Shown: positions 41,747 through 50,676, counted from the first letter of the stretch. The stretch is DNA of 64,000 bases from an uncultured Spirochaetaceae bacterium (GCA_944389065.1 CALXKZ010000090.1:1-64000); one strand, 5' to 3'. The notes: generated from the sequence alone by a model not told the origin. A program made the numbers and translations.

Positions 41747-42234
41747 TTCTCAAGCTTGCTGAAGATCTTCCTCTTCATTTCCTCTTGGTCTATACCTAGC
41801 ACAGAAGATGATTCGTCTACAAGCAGGGTAAGCGCACTGTCATAGAGCTTTCTCTCCTGGACAGGAAGCTCTTTGACCTTTGATCTGTGGTAGAGGGAGT
41901 TCACGACCTTCGCAACAGCCAGCATGGATCCTTCTTTCATAAGTTCCTGATTGAGTATCAGGCGCTGCTTCCAGTCTGTCCTGCCCATCTCCCTCCTGAC
42001 AGATAGTGAGGAGATGGCTTTTCTGGCTTCTGTCGCGCTTGCAAGATGTCTCAGCCCGAGTGACTGGGCTGTATCGACAGGCAATAGCACATCCATATCG
42101 GAGGAGTTGATCTGCACCCTGTAGTACTCGCGAGTGTTCCTCATCTCCTTTGCGAGTATGCAGCCAACACCCTGAAGAGGGTATACGACACTGTCGCCGA
42201 TCTTGAAAACTGCATTTATCTCTGTGCTATTCAT
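41743..42234 (-). CDS. CarD-family transcription regulator
   Basis: A 163-aa CarD_CdnL_TRCF protein. The N-terminal Tudor-like RNA polymerase-interacting domain starts FKIGDSVVYPLQGVG and continues to DVLLPVDTAQSLGLR. A helical C-terminal domain (~75-163) includes DWKQRLILNQELMKEG, the minor-groove contact region. CarD stabilises open promoter complexes, notably at rRNA promoters. A leaderless-type promoter lies upstream and ispD-ispF are cotranscribed, an association known in spirochaetes. Confidence 0.92.
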   Translation of the reverse strand: MNSTEINAVFKIGDSVVYPLQGVGCILAKEMRNTREYYRVQINSSDMDVLLPVDTAQSLGLRHLASATEARKAISSLSVRREMGRTDWKQRLILNQELMKEGSMLAVAKVVNSLYHRSKVKELPVQERKLYDSALTLLVDESSSVLGIDQEEMKRKIFSKLEK

Positions 42235-42240
42235 GAAATT

Positions 42241-42246
42241 ATTCTA
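42241..42246 (-). promoter_or_regulatory. -10 hexamer of a leaderless promoter (carD-ispDF)
   Basis: Minus-strand TGA-TAGAAT ends six bases before the ATG at 42234. Confidence 0.62.
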
Positions 42247-42373
42247 TCATAGAATTGAGAATCAGGGACAAAATATTTACAAAATGTCCAAATGACGGTA
42301 TACCGCAGAAAATGGTAGAGCAATGCAGAACTACTGCAATTCTGCCCTCTGATTAATTAAAGACTATCAATAT
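42247..42373. other. Intergenic region with small dyads
   Basis: No gene is seen. It holds GGACA/TGTCC arms 14 bases apart (42266-42289), the perfect palindrome CGGTATACCG (42296-42305), and a GCAGAA/TTCTGC hairpin near 42335. Any of these could be a regulator site for carD or a remnant of the pseudogene's promoter. Confidence 0.3.
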
Positions 42374-42595
42374 ATGCGTGAAGAACATATTTGTTTCAGG
42401 ATAGCTGTACTGGCCATAGGCTTATGGGTCATATCCCTGGCGTGGCATTCTCGATTGCCGCAGATCCTGGTACTTCTCCGATATCCAGTGTGATATAAAC
42501 AACAGCATGTTCACACGCTTGCAGCAATCTTCGTAGGACTTATCGCCAGAGGTCTCACCAAGGCCGCTGAGTCTTTGAAGAGGAAGTATCTCTGA
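42374..42595 (+). pseudogene. Remnant of a YczE/YitT-like membrane protein
   Basis: Three pieces in different frames read as one membrane protein. From the ATG at 42374 comes FRIAVLAIGLWVISLAW, then after a frameshift AFSIAADPGTSPISSVI, the stretch typical of the YczE-like (DUF6198) start of the second helix. After a large deletion, HTLAAIFVGLIARGLTKAAESLKRKYL ending in a stop (42593-42595) looks like the C-terminus. About 150 residues are missing. Confidence 0.6.
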
Positions 42596-42603
42596 TTATC
42601 TGT

Positions 42604-42609
42604 TAGAAT
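42604..42609 (+). promoter_or_regulatory. -10 hexamer of a leaderless promoter
   Basis: TGT-TAGAAT ends six bases before the ATG at 42616. Confidence 0.6.
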
Positions 42610-42615
42610 CAGGGT

Positions 42616-43383
42616 ATGACGGAGATAATAGCAAGACGTACATTCACTTCATCATATATTGTGCTTGATTCGCTCTTCCTTATCATTTTCCTTGCTCTGC
42701 TTCTATGGAGGAGAAAGCGTATCGCGGCTGCAGTCGGCATAGTGATGGGATTTGTCTATTTCATTGTCGATTACGGCATTTTCCACCTCCTTCTTGGAAC
42801 AAGGAGCATATCTGGGGGAGGAATGTTCTCTGTCCTTCTCTGGATGTCCATAAGCTACGGCTTTACGAATTTCGTGTGGATATGGCTCTGGCTCGAAAGG
42901 GATGAGAATCTTTTCTCGTGGTCTCTTCTGATACTACTCTGGTGGTTCTGCTGTCCTCTCCTTTCTTCCTGCGTTCCTGGTTCAGAGATAACAATCCAGC
43001 GCACAACAGGATCTTATCATCAGACGATGGCCCTGATTCTCTTCATAGGGTATCTTGCTGCGATCATATGGAACCTGAATGAGAAAAAGGAGTACAGGAT
43101 TCCAATACCATGGCTTCTTTCAATAGGAATACTCGTACAGGCAGGCTGGGAAATATCCCTTCTCATCGGAGGAATAAGGAGCCTAGGACTTTCATTTGCA
43201 GCCTCAATGCGGACACTCATTGTCAATTCCCTGCTCGAGACGAATCTCGGACTGCCATATAGCTATTTCATATTCATTGCCATCACGTCCCGCTTCAATG
43301 AGGACCTGACAAGAAGGATTCCTCGCCTTCAATTCCGGGAGAGGATAATGGAGAATAATGCAGAAAAGCCTGGATGGCGATAG
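42616..43383 (+). CDS. Polytopic membrane protein of unknown function
   Basis: A 255-aa protein with about seven predicted helices (residues ~12-30, 35-55, 70-90, 97-115, 132-150, 165-182, 188-205) and an Arg-rich C-terminus. It is rich in Trp, with several WxW pairs (VWIWLWLE, LLWWFCC). No family recognised. The start is set by a leaderless-type -10. Confidence 0.7.
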   Translation: MTEIIARRTFTSSYIVLDSLFLIIFLALLLWRRKRIAAAVGIVMGFVYFIVDYGIFHLLLGTRSISGGGMFSVLLWMSISYGFTNFVWIWLWLERDENLFSWSLLILLWWFCCPLLSSCVPGSEITIQRTTGSYHQTMALILFIGYLAAIIWNLNEKKEYRIPIPWLLSIGILVQAGWEISLLIGGIRSLGLSFAASMRTLIVNSLLETNLGLPYSYFIFIAITSRFNEDLTRRIPRLQFRERIMENNAEKPGWR

Positions 43384-43460
43384 AGAGTAGAAAGAGATGG
43401 CAGAAGTCAGCATAATACTGTAAAAGCCAGGGAGTAAGGGAGGCGGATTGAGATAGGACT

Positions 43461-44660
43461 ATGAAACGAAAGCTTCTGCTTCCTTTTCTTCTTCTTTTAA
43501 TGCTACTGCCTGCAGGAGCCGATTCCTATTCCCTTTCTGCTTTTATCTCCGGTGTATCAAACGGACCGGATAGCTTTGGATATAATCTTTTTCCTCTGGG
43601 AACAACATTCGGTTTCGAGAAATTCTTCCGCATATTCAATGGTCTGAAAGATGCAGAATTCCAGATTGAGATGAATATGGCTTTCAATGAGGCTGTGATA
43701 TCCGAACTGTATGATTGGCGGACAGGACGGCCTAAGTGGAGCATGACGAAAGAGGAGGAGGCTGAGCATGAGTTTCTTTCCGGCACGTATCTCTATCCCA
43801 GGGCATATATTGATATATATCTTGATCAGGGGTTCTGGACGAATCCTCTGTATCCGGAAGGATCGCTTCTTAATGTAAAGCTTGGGTTCAATTCATATTT
43901 CTCAGCAGCTGTAGAACGTCTTAGTCTTTCCCGCCCAGGTACCGGTACTCCCGTATTCACTGACTGGGAAGGCAATTTAAGATATCCTTTCACGGAGACG
44001 ATGCCAGCATTCCCATGGCTTGAGGGATCCAGGAATGTCCTCTCAAACTATATATATCTGTCTCTATCTCTCAATCTTGACCGTGACACTCCTACTGACG
44101 CTGAACCGGAGCATGGCTTTTCAATGGATCTTCTCTTCCAGTATGGTCCCTGGTGGCTGGCCAACAATCTCATGAATGGCACTCAGAGTGATTATCTGAG
44201 GATGACACTATATGCAGAGGAGAAGCTTGAGCTTTTCTCGATACAGCAGGAGAATGGATGGAACTGGGTCAATATGTACTTCGGGCATTCGAATACTCTG
44301 CATTACATAACCGGAAGCGTAGTTCCACAGCATAAGATTCCGGAAGACAGGCTCAGGGGATATATAACAGACAGAATATGGCTGCATTTCACAGGGCCGC
44401 AGTTCATGGCAGGAGACTGTTTCACATTCATTGAGCTGAATCTCTATAATACAATCAGGTTCGGAGGTGTTGTGAACGAGCCGGGGAATGTGACTCATGC
44501 TGTCGAGCTTCAGTCAAGCTTTACAGCTCTTGTCCAGATCAGGCTTTTCGGATTCATACGGCTTGAGTATCAGGTAGGGTATGATTTCATAAGGGGAATA
44601 TGGCCCGAAAAGCCAAGGTGGTGGCAGAACGCCGCGCTTTCATTCTATGTTTCGGTGTAG
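43461..44660 (+). CDS. Exported beta-barrel-like envelope protein 1
   Basis: A 399-aa protein with a signal peptide (residues 1-20, ending PAGADS) and a mature chain of alternating aromatic and polar residues, typical of outer-membrane or surface beta-sheet proteins. It is paralogous to the next gene: both have a conserved block of the type (G/Y)GPQ-x8-10-F-I-x-(I/L) followed by a strand ending at the C-terminus. The last residues (AALSFYVSV) fit a terminal beta strand. Promoter and RBS are unclear (AGGA close to the ATG). First of four tandem genes. Confidence 0.72.
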   Translation: MKRKLLLPFLLLLMLLPAGADSYSLSAFISGVSNGPDSFGYNLFPLGTTFGFEKFFRIFNGLKDAEFQIEMNMAFNEAVISELYDWRTGRPKWSMTKEEEAEHEFLSGTYLYPRAYIDIYLDQGFWTNPLYPEGSLLNVKLGFNSYFSAAVERLSLSRPGTGTPVFTDWEGNLRYPFTETMPAFPWLEGSRNVLSNYIYLSLSLNLDRDTPTDAEPEHGFSMDLLFQYGPWWLANNLMNGTQSDYLRMTLYAEEKLELFSIQQENGWNWVNMYFGHSNTLHYITGSVVPQHKIPEDRLRGYITDRIWLHFTGPQFMAGDCFTFIELNLYNTIRFGGVVNEPGNVTHAVELQSSFTALVQIRLFGFIRLEYQVGYDFIRGIWPEKPRWWQNAALSFYVSV

Positions 44661-44670
44661 AGGAGTGGAG

Positions 44671-45843
44671 ATGAGAAGGATTGCCGCAGCTGCTCTTATG
44701 TTCATTTTACTGGCCGCTTCCCTCCCTGCTATCGGCTTTGGCTACCATGTCTTCGAGATAAGGACAGAGCTTGAGTTCGGTTATGGCGTCTTCCCATCCT
44801 CTGTGATGTACCAATTCAATTTCCCCATGCCCGATCTTATCCCGGGAACGAAGACAGAGCTTGCATTCCGCCTTGATAACGGTCTTGTATACAGGCATCT
44901 CAGGCAGCATCCGGATGATGGCTCGTTCCTTGCGCTCGATCCTCCGGACTATCCTACGGAGTATACTGTGCTTTTTGATGAATTCAACCTTTTCTTCGGC
45001 CAGGGATTTGTGCCTACGGAGTTCTCGGATAATGATCTTGTCACGGTATTCCTTTCTGTAGATGGCAGATTCGAGAATGCCTATGAACGGCTCTCCTGGC
45101 TTTCCGATCCAAGCCAGACAGAAGGTGTCTTCGGTTATACTGACAGCAATGGATGGATAGATAGATTCCCCGGTTCCTCATGGACTGGAGCTCCGGAGCT
45201 TGCAGGGGACAGGATGATGTTCCAGACATCAATTACCACAGGAGTCATATTGGATTATATGAGAGACCGAGTGACAAGAAGGGATGGGGTCAGGTTCGCA
45301 TCCTATCTCAGACTTGCGCCTGATTTCATGCTGCTAAGTGACAAGACAGGCAATTTCATCGCCTCCTGGAGTGAGCTTGAGCTCTCAAAGACGCTTTTCT
45401 CAGTGGCGAATGAGAAGGATTACCGGGATCTGTCATGGGTAAGCATCGTTCTTGATAACCATACAGTCTATAGATATCTTTTCGGAAATAAGGTTCCACA
45501 GTATATTCTCGGAGGTGATATATGGGGAGATTCTGATGTTCCCGCGTTTGACTCTGTGCTTACGAACAGACTGTCTCTGACAATCTATGGGCCGCAGATA
45601 AACAGCCGGGACACCTATCCTCTTATCAGGATATTCTGGGATTTCGGTCTTGGATTCGGGCATCCTGTCAACAGCGCTGGCAGTGATTACGGTATTGAGA
45701 CAGTCGGTAGCTATGGCATCCGTGCAGAGTTCATAATCTTTGATATAGCTCAGCTATACTATGAAATAGGATGCGTTTATGATCCTGCCTTCAATGAGAA
45801 GGTGTATGTCGAGCAGAGATTCGGGTTCTCGGTGGGAATATGA
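44671..45843 (+). CDS. Exported beta-barrel-like envelope protein 2
   Basis: A 390-aa exported protein (signal peptide residues 1-20, MRRIAAAALMFILLAASLPA). It aligns end to end with the preceding protein, sharing blocks such as HT-VYRYLFGNKVPQ versus HTLHYITGSVVPQ and YGPQINSRDTYPLI versus TGPQFMAGDCFTFI. The chain ends in a strand (VEQRFGFSVGI). GAGGAGTGGAG precedes the ATG at 44671. The stop overlaps the next start by 4 bases. Likely outer membrane; function unknown. Confidence 0.72.
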   Translation: MRRIAAAALMFILLAASLPAIGFGYHVFEIRTELEFGYGVFPSSVMYQFNFPMPDLIPGTKTELAFRLDNGLVYRHLRQHPDDGSFLALDPPDYPTEYTVLFDEFNLFFGQGFVPTEFSDNDLVTVFLSVDGRFENAYERLSWLSDPSQTEGVFGYTDSNGWIDRFPGSSWTGAPELAGDRMMFQTSITTGVILDYMRDRVTRRDGVRFASYLRLAPDFMLLSDKTGNFIASWSELELSKTLFSVANEKDYRDLSWVSIVLDNHTVYRYLFGNKVPQYILGGDIWGDSDVPAFDSVLTNRLSLTIYGPQINSRDTYPLIRIFWDFGLGFGHPVNSAGSDYGIETVGSYGIRAEFIIFDIAQLYYEIGCVYDPAFNEKVYVEQRFGFSVGI

Positions 45844-46493
45844 GGAAGCTTGCGATATCCATATTTTTGATGATTTTATCCGCATCGGTGCTGAATTCCG
45901 ACCCCATGATGTATCTCAGGGTGGCGGCAGAGGGATCGTATCTGACGAATGCGTTCTCCGATCCTCTTCCTGTCAATGCCAGTGAAAGCTATCTTGAGGA
46001 TATAGAGTTCATCAAACGCTGGAATGTATCGCCTTCTATCTCATTTGACACGTTCTTTGATGATTCAAACCCTGCAGGCCTGTCCTTCAATAGCGTATTC
46101 AGATTCCCCGTATCATCAGAGACCATTGTCCATGATGGCTCATCATATGTTTCGCATGATTCTCTTTCTGAGCAGAAAATCGGGATATTCCTCGGAATCG
46201 GTCCTTTGTTCAGGGGCAGGTTCGGTATAGTGGATGTAGGGCTGGCTCTGAGAGTTTCTCTTGGCAGCTATGATTATTTCACAACTGGAATCGTTGTGGG
46301 AATAGAAGCTGAGCCGTTTCTTAATGTGAATGTCTCAGAGCACTTCTATCTCTCTCTCGGACTTAAATATGATGCCCATCTTATGAAATTCCTCGATGCT
46401 GATTCATCAAACATCTATGAGGATGGCTTCATAATGATGACAGCAGGGTGCTTTGTGGGTCTTGGTGCCCGGTTCGGAGGCGGAGATGATTAA
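45840..46493 (+). CDS. Exported beta-barrel-like envelope protein 3
   Basis: A 217-aa protein with a signal peptide (MRKLAISIFLMILSASVLNS) and an eight- to ten-strand pattern such as GIVDVGLALRVSLGSYDYF and HFYLSLGLKYDAHLM, ending GLGARFGGGDD. It resembles small outer-membrane barrels but no family is certain. It overlaps both neighbours (4 and 8 bases). Confidence 0.7.
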   Translation: MRKLAISIFLMILSASVLNSDPMMYLRVAAEGSYLTNAFSDPLPVNASESYLEDIEFIKRWNVSPSISFDTFFDDSNPAGLSFNSVFRFPVSSETIVHDGSSYVSHDSLSEQKIGIFLGIGPLFRGRFGIVDVGLALRVSLGSYDYFTTGIVVGIEAEPFLNVNVSEHFYLSLGLKYDAHLMKFLDADSSNIYEDGFIMMTAGCFVGLGARFGGGDD

Positions 46494-47109
46494 AAAGCTG
46501 GCTGCTGGATTATTGATTTTCTTTACCCTGGCTGCATCAGCCTTAAATGCCTCTCCTGAATTCTGGCTCGGAGCCAGTCTGAGGTATGATATGAACCTTA
46601 TCTCTCCGGACTGGAAGAAGTTCTTCCCTGCATATAATGATGGCAACATCAATTTCATCAACTCCGGTGGTCTTACCGCGAATTTCATCTGCTTCTATTC
46701 CCCGTCTCTCAGACTTGGCCTGTTCACTTCTCTCGATATGCTCTTTCCTGTCGGATATGTCGCATCCGATGGCTCTACTGTCGGTTATATCTCATATAAA
46801 TTCGACTACAGGATGGATCTTGCAATGGGCGTCGCCTACTATCATATGCTATCAGATAGAATGGGCTTCTTCGCAGAGGCAGGAATGGGTTATAGCTTCT
46901 ACAGCATAGCAGTCTCAAATGATGTGAACGAACGTGATCCGGGAGTGTCTAATAAGTTCGGAGAGTGGATAGCCCTTGCAGATCTGGGTATTGTCTCTGT
47001 GTATCACAACAGCTTCTTCCGCTTCTATGCTTCATGTTCATATTCAATCCTCAATTCAGGCTATCCCGTCAGATTCGGGATCGGGGCAGGTGGAGGCTTC
47101 ATCTTCTGA
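46486..47109 (+). CDS. Exported beta-barrel-like envelope protein 4
   Basis: A 207-aa protein with signal peptide (residues 1-19) and strands such as YKFDYRMDLAMGVAYY and MGFFAEAGMGYSFYS; it ends in VRFGIGAGGGFIF, a C-terminal Phe as in outer-membrane barrels. It looks related to gene 3 in size and layout. The ATG at 46486 has GGAGGCGGAG upstream. Its last 54 bases overlap the convergent AI-2E-family gene. Confidence 0.72.
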   Translation: MIKKLAAGLLIFFTLAASALNASPEFWLGASLRYDMNLISPDWKKFFPAYNDGNINFINSGGLTANFICFYSPSLRLGLFTSLDMLFPVGYVASDGSTVGYISYKFDYRMDLAMGVAYYHMLSDRMGFFAEAGMGYSFYSIAVSNDVNERDPGVSNKFGEWIALADLGIVSVYHNSFFRFYASCSYSILNSGYPVRFGIGAGGGFIF

Positions 47110-48189
47110 ACCGAGGAGAGCATAGACTGATGATACTATAGGAACTGCTAGGATCATTCCGGCCAGTCCGAAAAGAATTCCCCCGAACGTTACAGAGGCA
47201 AAGACGTAAATCGGAGGCAGTCCTGTCGATGTTCCGACAACGCGTGGATAGATAAGATCCCCTTCAAGCTGCTGAAGCACGAAAATGAAGATGAGGAATA
47301 TAAGGCCTTTTACAGGATCTGTGACTGCAACGATGAATGCTCCGGCTACAGCGCCTATTACAGCTCCATAGATCGGCACAAGTGCCATGAGTCCCGTGAA
47401 TGCCGATACAGCCCCAGCATAAGGCATGCGGAATATAAGCATTCCGATAAAGCATATTGTGCCGATTATCACAGCTTCAAGCCCTTGGGCAATGATATAT
47501 CTGGAGAAAGCTGATGACACTATGCCAATGATTCTGTGGATCTTCTTTGCCATCTCTTTCTTGATACTCCTCCCGAATATTCTCCTTGCATCCGTTATGA
47601 GAAGATCCTTGTTTGCAAGAAAGTAGAATGCAAATACCAGGGAAATGAAGAAAAGCGCTGCGGCAGAGACTGCGCTGGTGATTGTATCCAGGGTTATATC
47701 AATAAGCGGAACACGTAGGTTTTCCAGCCAGGCGATGGTCTCAGGTGTCATTGAAATACCACCGTCCGGGCTTCTTTGGAGAATTCCATTCACGACTGGG
47801 ATGGATTCTATATCTATCCTGCTCCAGAGAGATGCATCTGATGCGAATTCCGAAAGCTGTGTGACGAGAATGCTGCATGCTGATATGAATTCCGGGATTA
47901 TCAGGGAGAAGATCAGCAAAGCGGCAAGCATTATAAGAAGAAGTGAGAGCACTGCAGAGATGATGTCTGCTTTCTTTTTCTCTGTTATCCCCATAAGGAG
48001 CTTTCTGATCGGAGCGGCGGGAATTGAGATTATGAATGCGATGGCTATACCGCCGAGCAAGGGGTAGAGCACCGATGAGACTGCCTTCCATATAGCCGGA
48101 ATCGTCCTTTCTCCGTTCCAGAGGATCACGAATACTGCTATCAGAAGCGTACCTGAGAGAATAGAGCTTCCTGATTTCTTTCCATCCAT
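47056..48189 (-). CDS. AI-2E (YdiK/TqsA) family transporter
   Basis: A 377-aa membrane protein of the AI-2E/PerM family with about eight helices. Characteristic are the helix pair near residues 15-70, a long extracellular or amphipathic loop (~100-160) and the conserved YGAVIGAVAG and GDLIYPRVVGTSTGLPPIYVF-type segments near 270-330. Family members export autoinducer-2 or act as sodium/proton antiporters. The ATG at 48189 is chosen since TATATT lies seven bases before it; an in-frame ATG at 48213 precedes that hexamer. Confidence 0.88.
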   Translation of the reverse strand: MDGKKSGSSILSGTLLIAVFVILWNGERTIPAIWKAVSSVLYPLLGGIAIAFIISIPAAPIRKLLMGITEKKKADIISAVLSLLLIMLAALLIFSLIIPEFISACSILVTQLSEFASDASLWSRIDIESIPVVNGILQRSPDGGISMTPETIAWLENLRVPLIDITLDTITSAVSAAALFFISLVFAFYFLANKDLLITDARRIFGRSIKKEMAKKIHRIIGIVSSAFSRYIIAQGLEAVIIGTICFIGMLIFRMPYAGAVSAFTGLMALVPIYGAVIGAVAGAFIVAVTDPVKGLIFLIFIFVLQQLEGDLIYPRVVGTSTGLPPIYVFASVTFGGILFGLAGMILAVPIVSSVYALLGSEDEASTCPDPESDGIA

Positions 48190-48196
48190 GGAAAAT

Positions 48197-48202
48197 AATA
48201 TA
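48197..48202 (-). promoter_or_regulatory. -10 hexamer (AI-2E family gene)
   Basis: Minus-strand TATATT, seven bases before the ATG at 48189; an alternative TGC-TATTAT lies three bases further upstream. Confidence 0.45.
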
Positions 48203-48283
48203 ATAGCAGTCATGCCGAAAAGGAAATTCCCGGTTTTGCCTGAGATGCGGATTGCAAAGGTTAAAGTATTGCATGGTAAAGTG

Positions 48284-48312
48284 TTGACTCACATAACCGT
48301 TTATGGTAATTT
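48284..48312 (+). promoter_or_regulatory. Promoter of rpsT-hup operon
   Basis: TTGACT (48284-48289), 17-bp spacer, TGG-TAATTT (48307-48312). Leader of about 70 bases follows. Confidence 0.6.
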
Positions 48313-48323
48313 CTTTAATCGCT

Positions 48324-48348
48324 GCTGTCAGTGAGACAGCGTATTTAT
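48324..48348 (+). promoter_or_regulatory. Hairpin in the rpsT leader
   Basis: GCTGTC/GACAGC stem (48324-48329 with 48335-48340) followed by GTATTTATTT. It may be an attenuator or a site for autoregulation by S20; neither is shown. Confidence 0.4.
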
Positions 48349-48388
48349 TTAGACTAATTTCATTTATCAGAAATGTTTGGAGGAATAA

Positions 48389-48649
48389 ATGGCTAACAAG
48401 TCCGCAGAGAAGAGAGAACGTCAGGAAGCTCAGCGCCGCCTTCGCAATCATGCTGCGAAAAGCACAGTACGCACAGCTATCAAGAAGTTTGATGCAGCTG
48501 TAGCATCAGGCGATAAGGCAGAAGCAGAGAAGGCTATGGCTCTCAGCTGCAAGTTGCTCGATACAGTTGCAGGAAAGGGAATCATCCATAAGAATACCGC
48601 TGCAAGGAAGAAGAGCAGACTCGCCCACGCATACAATAAGATGGCTTAA
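48389..48649 (+). CDS. rpsT: 30S ribosomal protein S20
   Basis: An 86-aa basic helical protein matching S20 along its length: MANKSAEKRERQ at the start, NHAAKSTVRTAIKKF, and the C-terminal GIIHKNTAARKKSRLA. TGGAGGA precedes the ATG. S20 binds 16S rRNA early in assembly. Confidence 0.97.
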   Translation: MANKSAEKRERQEAQRRLRNHAAKSTVRTAIKKFDAAVASGDKAEAEKAMALSCKLLDTVAGKGIIHKNTAARKKSRLAHAYNKMA

Positions 48650-48679
48650 TCTGCTGATTTCTTTTCCGGAGGAGTCATT

Positions 48680-48994
48680 ATGGAACAGAAATTGACAAAA
48701 GCTGCGATTATAGAGAGCATCCACGAAAAGCTTGGTACCAATCGCAATGATATCCATTTGGTCATTGATGAGCTTTTTGAGGAGATCAAGGATGGTCTGA
48801 AGAAGAATCAGATCATTGAGCTGCGTGGATTCGGAACCTTCGAAGTCCGTATCAGGAAGGGAAGGGAGAAGGCACGCAATCCAAAGACCGGTGATGTTGT
48901 CTCTGTGGACAGACATGGTGTTGCTATCTTCCGTGCAGGAAAGGAGCTCAAGGACTTTGTCTGGGATATCACAGATGCAGCTGATGAGGACTGA
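48680..48994 (+). CDS. HU-family DNA-binding protein
   Basis: A 104-aa HU/IHF-type nucleoid protein. The conserved end of the beta arm region appears as GFGTFEVRIRKGREKARNPKTG, with the intercalating Pro. The C-terminus has an acidic tail (DAADED). GGAGGAG precedes the ATG. The stop overlaps the lnt start (TGATG). Confidence 0.95.
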   Translation: MEQKLTKAAIIESIHEKLGTNRNDIHLVIDELFEEIKDGLKKNQIIELRGFGTFEVRIRKGREKARNPKTGDVVSVDRHGVAIFRAGKELKDFVWDITDAADED

Positions 48995-50676
48995 TGAGAT
49001 TGGACAATACAGCATCAATAAAGGCTGGACGTAACCTCAGGACATTCTGTTCTGAGGTTGTTGTTTTAGTAGCCTCCGCATTTCTTCTTTCGATAGCTTC
49101 TCCAGGCTTCATGTCAGCCAATGGCGTATGGCCGATTGCATTCATTGCCCTTATTCCCGTGTTTGCCGTGATACTCCATACATCATGGAAAGCTGTCTGG
49201 CTGTTCGGCTTCCTTTTCGGATTCATATTCCAGGTATTCTTCAGTTACTGGCTTAAGGGCTTCCATGCGCTTGCCATTCTTCTGATTCCAGTGATCAAGG
49301 GATTTGAGATGATGCTTGCATTCCTTGCCCTGAAGGCGGCCTCATCATTCTTCAGACGATCCGGGTATCTTTTCCAGGCAATCATCTGGGTTGCATATGC
49401 ATACCTTTCAGAAAGCTGGTTTGCGGGAATACCATATGGGAATATCGCATATGCATTCTTCCGCTTCCATCCGTTTGTCCAGATTGCTGATATCACAGGC
49501 ATATGGGGGATAATATTCCTTGCAGTGCTTCCTCAGGCATTCCTTGGTAATTATCTATCCGATTATGTATCAGGATGCAGTGACAGATTCCGGAAATATC
49601 TGCTGTCGAATCTCCCGTTCATAATCCTCTGGGCTGTTCTTATGGCTGCCAGTCTGATCTATGGTGCTGTAAGGATATCCCAGTGGAACAGCAAAGAGCC
49701 TGACAGGATATGGAATGTTGCTGCGGTGCAGCATAATCATGATTCCTGGAAAGGCGGATATACGACATATCTCCACAATTTCAACAATCTCCGCCGATTC
49801 ACGCTTGAAGCGCTTCAGGGTTCAGATCCTGATATAGTCGTATGGAGCGAGACAGCATTCGTTCCGTCAGTTGCATGGCATACGAACTATTCAGAGCCGG
49901 GGACAGGGTATGAGGCTACTGCAAAGCTGGTGGATGAGTTTGTCGGATTTGCGTCGAATCTTGGCGTTCCTCTTGTAACGGGGAATCCAGAAGGTGTCAT
50001 AAAGGATCCTTCGCTTCCTCCTATACTTGAGGATGGTTCGATGAACAGGACGGATTATAATACGGTGATCCTTTTCGATGAAGGAGAAATCAAAGAAACA
50101 TATCGCAAGCAGCATCTTGTTCCCTTCACAGAGTACTTCCCGTATGAGAAGGAGCTTCCATGGCTTTATAATCTCCTTCTTGCCAATGATTACAACTGGT
50201 GGGAGCAGGGAGATGAGCCTGTTGTATTCGATTCTGATGGCATAAAGTTCTCGACGCCTATCTGCTTTGAGGATGTTTTCGGATATATATCATCGGAATT
50301 CGCTGCCGCAGGAGCTGATGTCATAGTCAACATGACGAATGACAACTGGTCCAAGAAGGTGAGTGCGGAGATGCAGCATGCTGCGATGGCTTCGCTGAGG
50401 GCTGTTGAGACCAGACGGCCTATGGTCAGGGGGACCAATAGCGGTATTACATGCCTGATAACCCCGGAAGGGACAATACACGATATGATGGAGCCCTTCG
50501 CGATGGGATGGAATCTTTATGAAGTCCCGATCTACGAGGACAATCCTGTGACATTCTATTCCAGTCATATCGATCTGTTTGCACATATTGCTGTATATGC
50601 ATCGTATATCATCCTTGCAGCCGGCGCCGTTATGAGAATCGTAAGGGCGGTGAAGGAGAGGAAGAATGAACGCTAG
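48994..50676 (+). CDS. lnt: Apolipoprotein N-acyltransferase
   Basis: A 560-aa inner-membrane enzyme that adds the third acyl chain to lipoproteins. N-terminal helices (residues ~15-235) precede a nitrilase-like domain with the catalytic Glu in WSETAF, Lys in YRKQHLVPF and Cys in PICFEDVF; NMTNDNW follows. A final helix lies at ~530-550. This shows that triacylated lipoproteins are made. It is cotranscribed with hup and cinA. Confidence 0.95.
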   Translation: MRLDNTASIKAGRNLRTFCSEVVVLVASAFLLSIASPGFMSANGVWPIAFIALIPVFAVILHTSWKAVWLFGFLFGFIFQVFFSYWLKGFHALAILLIPVIKGFEMMLAFLALKAASSFFRRSGYLFQAIIWVAYAYLSESWFAGIPYGNIAYAFFRFHPFVQIADITGIWGIIFLAVLPQAFLGNYLSDYVSGCSDRFRKYLLSNLPFIILWAVLMAASLIYGAVRISQWNSKEPDRIWNVAAVQHNHDSWKGGYTTYLHNFNNLRRFTLEALQGSDPDIVVWSETAFVPSVAWHTNYSEPGTGYEATAKLVDEFVGFASNLGVPLVTGNPEGVIKDPSLPPILEDGSMNRTDYNTVILFDEGEIKETYRKQHLVPFTEYFPYEKELPWLYNLLLANDYNWWEQGDEPVVFDSDGIKFSTPICFEDVFGYISSEFAAAGADVIVNMTNDNWSKKVSAEMQHAAMASLRAVETRRPMVRGTNSGITCLITPEGTIHDMMEPFAMGWNLYEVPIYEDNPVTFYSSHIDLFAHIAVYASYIILAAGAVMRIVRAVKERKNER

